DNA from: Nymphalis io
Lineage: Eukaryota > Arthropoda > Insecta > Lepidoptera > Nymphalidae
Assembly (NCBI RefSeq): GCF_905147045.1
Contig: NC_065889.1
Coordinates: forward strand, 7,197,001 to 7,261,000
Direction: 5' to 3'
Length of the DNA: 64,000 nucleotides
Shown here piece by piece: positions 52,301 to 61,300 of the stretch. How positions within the stretch are numbered: position 1 is the first letter of the stretch; every line of letters begins with the position of its first letter. The position numbers were made by a program, and so were the translations under genes. The notes beneath the pieces were generated by a model. The model ran no database searches, was not told where the DNA came from, and saw nothing but the letters and a program-made list of their open reading frames with translations.

Positions 52301-55300
52301 CATAGTATTAATTTTCATCCTTAATTTTCGAAATGCGTAAATTTTATATTGAATTTTTACATTGTTTTATTTAATAAATGCTTTTAATTTTACGCTGTAA
52401 ATATGTTTTTTGCAGTTGGTTAATAATTCGGTCTCATTTTTCCTTATAAAAGAATAATTTAATGTGTGACATTAATCCGATTAGACATAGACATATCTTC
52501 GAACTTGATAAATAAAAAAAAGTACTGTAAGCATTACCAATCATTCGGATCCAGTTTTGTTATGTTGTCATGTTTTAGTTTTAATTAATTCCTTGACTTT
52601 AAGATCACCTTAAGTTTAAGGAAAACTTTTCAATAAATTCTTATCTTTGACCCATTTCTTTCTAAACTTGAAACTTGATGTTTAACTAAATGAGGTAGAA
52701 CGGATATTAACAACTCTATTTAAAAATAAGAACATATATATTTAAACTGTGTACAGACATTTTTATAATATACAAAATTAAAAAAAATACAAAATACACA
52801 TTACAAATTTATAACAAAAAAACGCCGTCTAAAAAATTGTCCTGTGGTATTGTACCCAAGACGCAATAAGAACATATTAAAATTGATATAAATAAAATTT
52901 ATACGAGCTTTTAAATTTTAGTAACGTTCACGTTTAGTAAATTATTAAGTAAGCGTTCATTTCATCATTCGTAAATTGTAGCCATAAGCATGATAGCGCG
53001 AATGTTATAAAATTAATTGTTGTAAATATTTCAACGATTAAAGTGTTCCATCAATTATTTACAACTAATTCCAAATTAATATTTTTATATTTAATATTGT
53101 ATTCGAGAATACCATACAATTCAAACATTATTAGTTGTTATATTGAATAATTCCATACATTGCAATTTCGAACAGTAGATTTTATATCACAAGATATTTG
53201 AACTCATGAAAAAAAGAGCTGACGGTGAAATATACACGACATATGGAGAATAATTGATTTATTGATAATTATGATTTTGATTTTGATATTTAATTTAGTT
53301 GTAGATAAGAGTGACTAGGTACTGAGTTTTTTTCCGGTGATTTGCTTGTAGAATCTACATTCCTAAACTATGGTAGCTTAAATTTAGTTTAATCCTGTGT
53401 CATGATTTAAAATTACCTGCACAAGCTTACTTGAATAAAATCCGGTCCGGGTAGCTTCTTATAAATCGGATCTAAGCATTACAAATCCATTGAGGATAAC
53501 TTTATATAATTAAAATTAAATACACTTAAACTTGTAGACTTTAATAGGAAATAATGTTGACAATAACGATAACAATTATATTGATCGTTTAACGATGTGC
53601 GATACAACATTCTACAACACATTGAATATCATTAACTGCACAAATTACTTCTGACAGTCGAACAATCTACATATAATTTGTTCCTATATATATGCATTAA
53701 ACAAAGAGACGTGATCGTCATCGTCTGGTGCATCAAGTAATTATAATTTATTTCAGATAAATCATTAATTATTATTATTAAATAGTGAGTTAAATAAATT
53801 TTGGCACATCTGGCTCAATGTATAGAACACAAATTATAATTGAAGATTGCGAGTTTAAGGCCGAGCAAGCACCGCTTACTTTTCATATATTTGTGTTTAT
53901 AATTCAAATAGGGGCGAAATAACCTATGAACTTAAGTTAAGGAGAAGTCCATACGAGCCCCATTGTACAACATTTACGAGTACTTAGTTATATACTAACA
54001 CAATAGTTAATCATCATGGACCCCTGGTCACGGCTTAATCAGCGTCACATGTATAAAATAACATATATGTGATCTTTAAAAAAATAAACAACATGATAAG
54101 GTCAAGGGCGTGTTAATTAATATAATGATGACATGAATAGTATGCTTCGAGGTGCGCTTGATAGATTAGCTGGACGTATTTACAAGAAACGACGCATTTG
54201 TAGCCACGTGGCAGCTAAGTTAACGATTATTTTAAATAGATAAATTATATATATACAAAATGTAATTATTTATATTTGGTTTTGAATTTGGACTCAAAAA
54301 TATACCCATTACAAGGAGCCTATATAAGTAGGTTAACTATACACTGTACAGAAGAGTAGAATATAACTTCACATATATTTTATATTTCGATTTAAAAATG
54401 ACTTAATCCAAAAAAAACCTTTTTTTTTCATTTTACAAGGAATACAATAAATTTGGATGCATCAATTGATAAAACTTATCCATATGAGATATTTAAATTA
54501 TATTATTTATTAACAGGAAATGGCTAGAAGAAATAGCATTAGCGAACAAACAAGGAAGAAAGCCGTCTCTTCTCCGCGCGATGACCAAGGCTTTCTGGAT
54601 GAGCTACGCACCTTCCGGCTTCATTTTTCTCATACAAGCTCTCATCCTTAAGTAAGCATTTCGTAATAGATAATAAATATATGGTATTTCAAACCTTCCT
54701 AGTAAACTCAATACAAAACTCAACTTCCTCAACAACGTTACAAGCACACTGTGTGTTGAATCATTTTTAAAATTCTACTAATAAATATATGATATTTTTA
54801 ATATCTAAAAAACGATAGTTGAAATTTCATTCAAACGTTTGTGACAATTTTAGGCCGTTCCAGCCCGTGGCGTTGAGCATGATGCTGTCATATTGGGAAC
54901 CCGGATCTGACATGACATACGAGCAGGCCATTTATTGTGCATCCGCTGTCATACTCATGTCTCTGTTGATAGCATTCCTGAATCACCACGGAACTTATTC
55001 AACTCAACAATTTGGAATGAAAGTCCGAATCGCTGCATGTTCTCTAATTTATAGAAAGGTTAAAATTTATTATCTAATATCAAAAAAATAAACGTATTTT
55101 AAAATTCTTTTAAGTAATTTGTTTGTTGCAAATATATTGAAATGTCAATTCGTATTTTATAACAATAAGTTTATACTTCTTTAGGTAATGCGTATGAGTT
55201 CTGGTGCATTGGCTCAGACGACTGCAGGGCAGGTAGTGAATCTTTTATCCAACGATGTGAATCGGTTTGATTACGCTTTCATCTATACACATTTCATCTG

Positions 55301-58300
55301 GATACTGCCCCTGCAAGTGGTCGTGGTTTGCTATCTGATCTACATTAAAATTGGATATGCTGCTATTGTTGGAGTCATTGGGATTGTATTACAGACGGTT
55401 CCAGTTCAATGTGAGTACCTACTTACCTCAATAATAAGTGAGAATAATCCTTTGATTATCATTAACAGCCCGCATTGGAGCAGCGTGGTGGAATAAGCTC
55501 CAAACCTTCTCCTCAAAAAGAGGAGAGGAGGCCTTTAGCCCAGCAGTGGGACATTCACAGGCTGTTACGGTATCATTAACAGTATGAAGACTTACGCGCA
55601 AATGAACTAAAATTATAATTAATTATTGATATTGTACGATGAATTATACAAACACATTTTTTCGCTTGCTAATGATAGTATCAGTTTTTGCTTTGTTCCT
55701 AATTCTCTTTGCTCTTTATCTTGGAATACACATACCTTATGCGGTAATAAGTTGTTATATAGTCAGCCTGTCTACTGAAAAAATCTTCTAAATCCTATCC
55801 ATAAAGATTAGATTTTACATATCGCGCTGAGGCAAGAATTATGATGATTATTAGTTATTATTATCTGGCTAGTAAGTAAAAACACATCACTTTCAAAAGC
55901 TCAATCCTTCAGAATTCTTAAGAATTCTTGATTTTTACTTGCGACTTCTTTTATATTTATTTGATTATTTCTGTATAAATGTTACTTACCCTAAGATATT
56001 TTATGTATAATTTTATTTGTGTTTTTCTTATACAGCATACATGAGTAAATTATCGGCAAGGTTACGTATGAGAACCGCTTGCAAAACTGATGAACGTGTA
56101 CGCATTATGGATGAAATTATTAATGGCATGCAGGTGATATATAATGCATTAATAATTCATTATTATTATAAAAATATACAAGATAATTTAAGCTAAAGAA
56201 ATACACACTAATTATAATTCTTGTAATATTAGGTTATCAAAATGTACGCCTGGGAGAAACCATTCGAGAAGGTTGTAGCGTTGGCACGTAAGAATGAAAT
56301 TAATTGCATCACATCTGCATCATATCTACGAGGAGTCTACCTTAGTTTTATGGTCTTCACCGAAAGACTGACTCTTTACATCACCCTTCTATCTTACTCT
56401 CTATTCGGATACCAAGTTACAGCGGACATTGTAAGTATTGTTTATAATAGAATCACTTGATAATCTATTGAGGATAAACAAGTTAAAAGGAATAGTATCG
56501 AACACTTTAATTGTAACACGTGAATCAATTACATCAACTGCGTATTATTATGATATACGTGTAACGATAATACTTTGCTTGTAAATGTGCGTTACACCAA
56601 AACCCAAAACGATTTTATTACAGGTGTTCCCCTTGGCGCAATTCTTCAATACACTTCAGGGCACGCTATCAATAATTATGTCAAATGCTGTGTCATTTTT
56701 GGCAGAAGCACTGATTTCAATCCAACGCCTTGAAACTTTCATGCTATTAGGTATGTGAGGCCTCTTGGTCTCGATGCATGCCTATTTTAATTGCATGCTG
56801 ATACGTAAAAGCATGTTACACTATGTTTAAAAAGACCTCATTATGACAGGCGCTGGTAGAAAACTGAATGCTGCATACGTATTTACTAACCCTATATTAA
56901 GTTATTTATTTTTTTAATATGTAATGTAATGTAATGAGTCGTAGATATGTTTATACATGTATGTATGAAAAACATAAGATTTTATCAAATAAAAAAAAAT
57001 ATTGAAAATTATTTGTCGATTGATGATTTCCACAGGCTTTCCCGTTGGCTCAAATGTTCAATATTCTCCAAGCTTCGGTAGCTATTTTATTACCAATGTC
57101 TCTATCAATGTTGTTAGAGTCTTATACTTCTGTTCTTCGAATACAGCAACTATTAGTTTTGGGTACGATTTTAAATATTATATTGTGAGTGGCTCTTGTG
57201 AAACGTTTAAAGTGTGAGAAATACGTAATACTTAAATTAGCCGTTTTTTTTAATATATTATTTGCTTTATTTAACTACTAATGTGTTTATGTTTATCGCT
57301 TTTGAGTACTAACGACATTGTGTGGAAAAAATATTACAAAATTAATGGGAAAAGTAACATTAAACTAACTGTAGAATTTTAGTTTCTTATCCTTATTTTA
57401 TGGATTCATGGTTGTTGGAATGTCATGAAATTATTTCTACATATGCATCCTTTAACTATAGCTTATACATCTGAAATATATAATAAATACATAATATTTT
57501 TAATTGTTTGTTGTATATTTAATATAAAACAAAATATTAATTAGAGTTCATTTATTAATATGCTTTAATCTCACACAAACAGATGAAAGAGAAGATCTTC
57601 GTAGTGTTGCTGATGTAGATATTGCAAAATTAGTTCAGAGGGTTGAAAATAAAAAAAATAAGAATCTTGGCGAATTAGACCTTCGCCAGAACACATTTAA
57701 GAAAATAGAAGAAGAAGGAATCTATAATCCAGGTAAATGAATTACAAAATTAATTTTCTAATGTCTTCCATAAGTTTCCATTAAAATATACACAAGACAC
57801 AATACAATAATAATGCTGAAATTCGACTTAAGTGCTTCCCGAATTATACGAAATACTGCGCATGCTGTGGTTTCGCAGCATAGTCTTAGATATAAGCTAA
57901 TTAAAGAAAAAAATATAAATAAAGGCCGAAAAATGACTACAATATATAAATACACATATAAATTGAGCTTCGCTACTCATTACTTACTCGTTAATTATAC
58001 AAACTATATATATTATATTTTATATATTTTTGTAAATAATATATAAATAATAATAAATATATAAAAATAATTGAAAATTATAACTACAAAACTTTCTACA
58101 CTTTAAATGTTCATCTTAGCGAGATACATATTTCAATATGTAAAAAAAATATTATTTTACTTGAATTTCAAAAATTATTATTTATTTACAAGGATTTGAC
58201 TGCAATGAAAAGGGACTAATAGCGAAGCCAGTAAGCTCAGTTCCAGTTAGCTCAGACGTTGGTTTACTGATTCAAGATGTTTGTGCTAATTGGACAGAAG

Positions 58301-61300
58301 ATGGTCCTATAACATTACGCAACATTAACTTAACTGTTCCTAAAGGAAAACTTTGCGCAATAATTGGGTCAGTCGGTTCTGGAAAGGTACCCTTCACTTC
58401 TTTATTTTCTTTTTTCTTTTTAATGATATCATAATTTAATAATTATTATTTTTTACAGAGTTCAATATTACATCTATTATTAAACGAACTACGCTCAACT
58501 ACTGGAAAGATACATCTATCTGGGCCGTTATCCTACGCTTGCCAAGAACCCTGGTTATTCGTGTCCACTGTGCGCCAAAATATATTATTCGGTTTGCCGT
58601 ATAATCCAAAAAAATATAAAGAGGTATATTATATTTATAATAAACATTTACTTGTTTCACTTTGTCTAAAACTGAAATAACTCATAAATTAATAAATTTC
58701 AGGTTGTAAGAGTATGTGCACTTCAGAAGGACTTCCAGCAGTTTCCACACGGTGATCAAACGCTTGTCGGTGAAAGAGGTGCTTCATTGTCCGGAGGTCA
58801 AAGAGCACGTATTAACCTCGCCAGAGCCGTTTATAGACAAGTGAGCGTAACAGCAATAATATCCTATTTTTTTTTATTTTAAGTAATGATTGGCTTCAAC
58901 CACAACTTCCTTCGGCCCTTGAAGACAATTTTATCATATAAAAAAGTCATCAACTTAAAAACTCTAACTATTACGCAATTAAGCATGTCATAAAATTAAC
59001 TTAAAGACAATATTGACATACACACCTAAAAAACACAAAAATTAAATCTTGGGGCTCTAAACAAGAAGCTTGTTAATTCAATCAGCTTCTAACCTTGTAG
59101 CTTGTATTTACGATTTCGTGCTATTTGCCTATTTTCTTTCTGACAAAGACATATGTATGATATTTCAGGCGGATATTTACCTACTAGATGATCCGCTATC
59201 AGCTGTGGATGCACACGTGGGGCGACAACTGTTCGACGAATGTATCACGGGCTACCTGCGTCATACCACTCGTGTCCTTGTAACTCACCAGCTCCACTAT
59301 CTCAAAGCGGCAGATTACATCGTTATTATGAACAATGTAAGTTTAAAACATGTTTTGATGGCAACGACTCGGCAACTTATTGCACCAATACTACAAATTT
59401 ATATAAAACAAAATATATAGTGTATAATTATCGCTATAGAATTATTAGCTTATGATTATTGGAAATGTTTATTAAGTAGTCTTTTGAAACATATATTGTT
59501 GTTTCTTTACATCAATTGTTAATTCAATAAAAATATCGTGATTTTATTTGAGTAAGGATAACATTAAAAACCTATACCTCTTGGTTGTTTGATGACTTTA
59601 CCATATTATCTTTAATAGGGCGCTATTGACACCAAAGGTACATATGATGAACTACTGACCTCTGGCAAAGATTTCGCTAAATTACTACGTTCAGTTCAGG
59701 AAGATAAAAATGAAACGAACACGGAAAAAGAAAAGCCTCCTCCAATGTCACGGCGAACATCCGCTAGGGTGAGTAATAACAAAACACAACTACCATTTAT
59801 ACATAATTAAACAATTAGATTTTTAATTTCCTCCTGCTGAACATACTCTCGTAGGTACTTAACGAAATTATATTTCATTTTTTTTCAGTTGTCAACAACA
59901 AGACGGCCGTCTCTGTCAGAATCTACTATAGGTGGTGAAGTTCCTGCTCAAGAGATGGAAGAAGAAGAAAGAGAATCTGGGTCAATGGGATGGCGAGTGT
60001 ACGGAGCCTACTTAAGAGCTGGTGGAAGAAAGGCTAGATTAGTCTTTATGGTACTGCTGCTTGTAATTGGACAGTTATCAGCAACTCTTTGCGACTACTG
60101 GGTTACTTTTTGGTAAGTTATGTATGAATTTTAGGAGTTTTTAATCTTAATTAAAAAAGGACTAACTAAAGGAACGGTCGGGAAACGCGGCTTACGTTGC
60201 TCCACATTTTCCATAGAGAAAGCTTGGAACTTATTCCAGTATACTGATCCATTGCGGTTAGGTCAAGTTTTTTTATCCGTGTCCTTCGGTTAAGATCTAC
60301 CGCGATTGCTCAGCAGATAGACCACGTAGATCTTAACCGGTTCTAAATATCTGACGCTTTCCTATCAGAATTTGGTACTAATAATATAATTATATTGCAG
60401 GACAAATGAAGTCACTCGTCTAAAAGAAAGGGAAACAAACAGTACCGTTAAAGAATACGATAGAGTGAATGACCCACCCATGAATTCGACGTTCTCACTT
60501 ACAAGTTACTTCTCCGGCATTGAAATACTACCAAGTATGATAATATACTTAACACTTTTTTACGAAACTGTAAAAAGGTATTATCACATATTTTTATGTT
60601 TTCAGATTTGAATATCCATGCTCTCATTGGACCATTGGATACATCTCAATATCTATATGTGTATACGGCATTAATTATTTGCTGCATCTTGTTCATTACT
60701 GCTCGTGCCTTTATGTTCTTCAAAGTCTGCATGACAGCTTCAAGAAACCTACACAATGACATGTTCCACTCTATGCTTCGTGGAGTAATGCGGTTTTTCG
60801 ATACAAACTCCTCCGGTAATATACTAAAAATAAACGTAATGTCTTTACATTTCAAATTGAGTCTATATTTTAATACTTATCTTTGTATTTTTAGGACGTA
60901 TATTGAATCGTTTTTCAAAGGATATTGGTGCGTTAGACGAATTATTGCCGCGTTTCCTTCTCGAGTGCATTCAAATTTACCTTGTAATGTTCAGTATATT
61001 AGCACTAAACGCTGCTGCCTTGGTCTGGACATTGTTACCGACAACTATAATTCTTCTATTATTTTACGTCATACTTCAAATATATTTAAAGTCAGCACAA
61101 TCAATAAAACGTTTAGAAGGAACTAGTAAGTAAAAATATTTGTAGTTTTATTTGCTTTATATACAATTCCATGTTATTTTATACTTGATATTCTGTTAAC
61201 AGCAAGGAGTCCTGTATTTTCTCACATGTCTGCAACATTGAATGGTATAAGCACAATCCGATCTTCTGGAGCACAGCAGCGGCTAATTCAAGAGTTCGAT

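Noticed and set aside
55188..55496. 102-residue open frame as an extended ABCC exon
   Set aside because: A GTGAGT donor at 55411 ends the exon in the conserved phase; the extra frame runs into a young SINE.
60646..60855. Minus-strand open frame in the ABCC TMD2 region
   Set aside because: Antisense of exon 16; no splice or start support.
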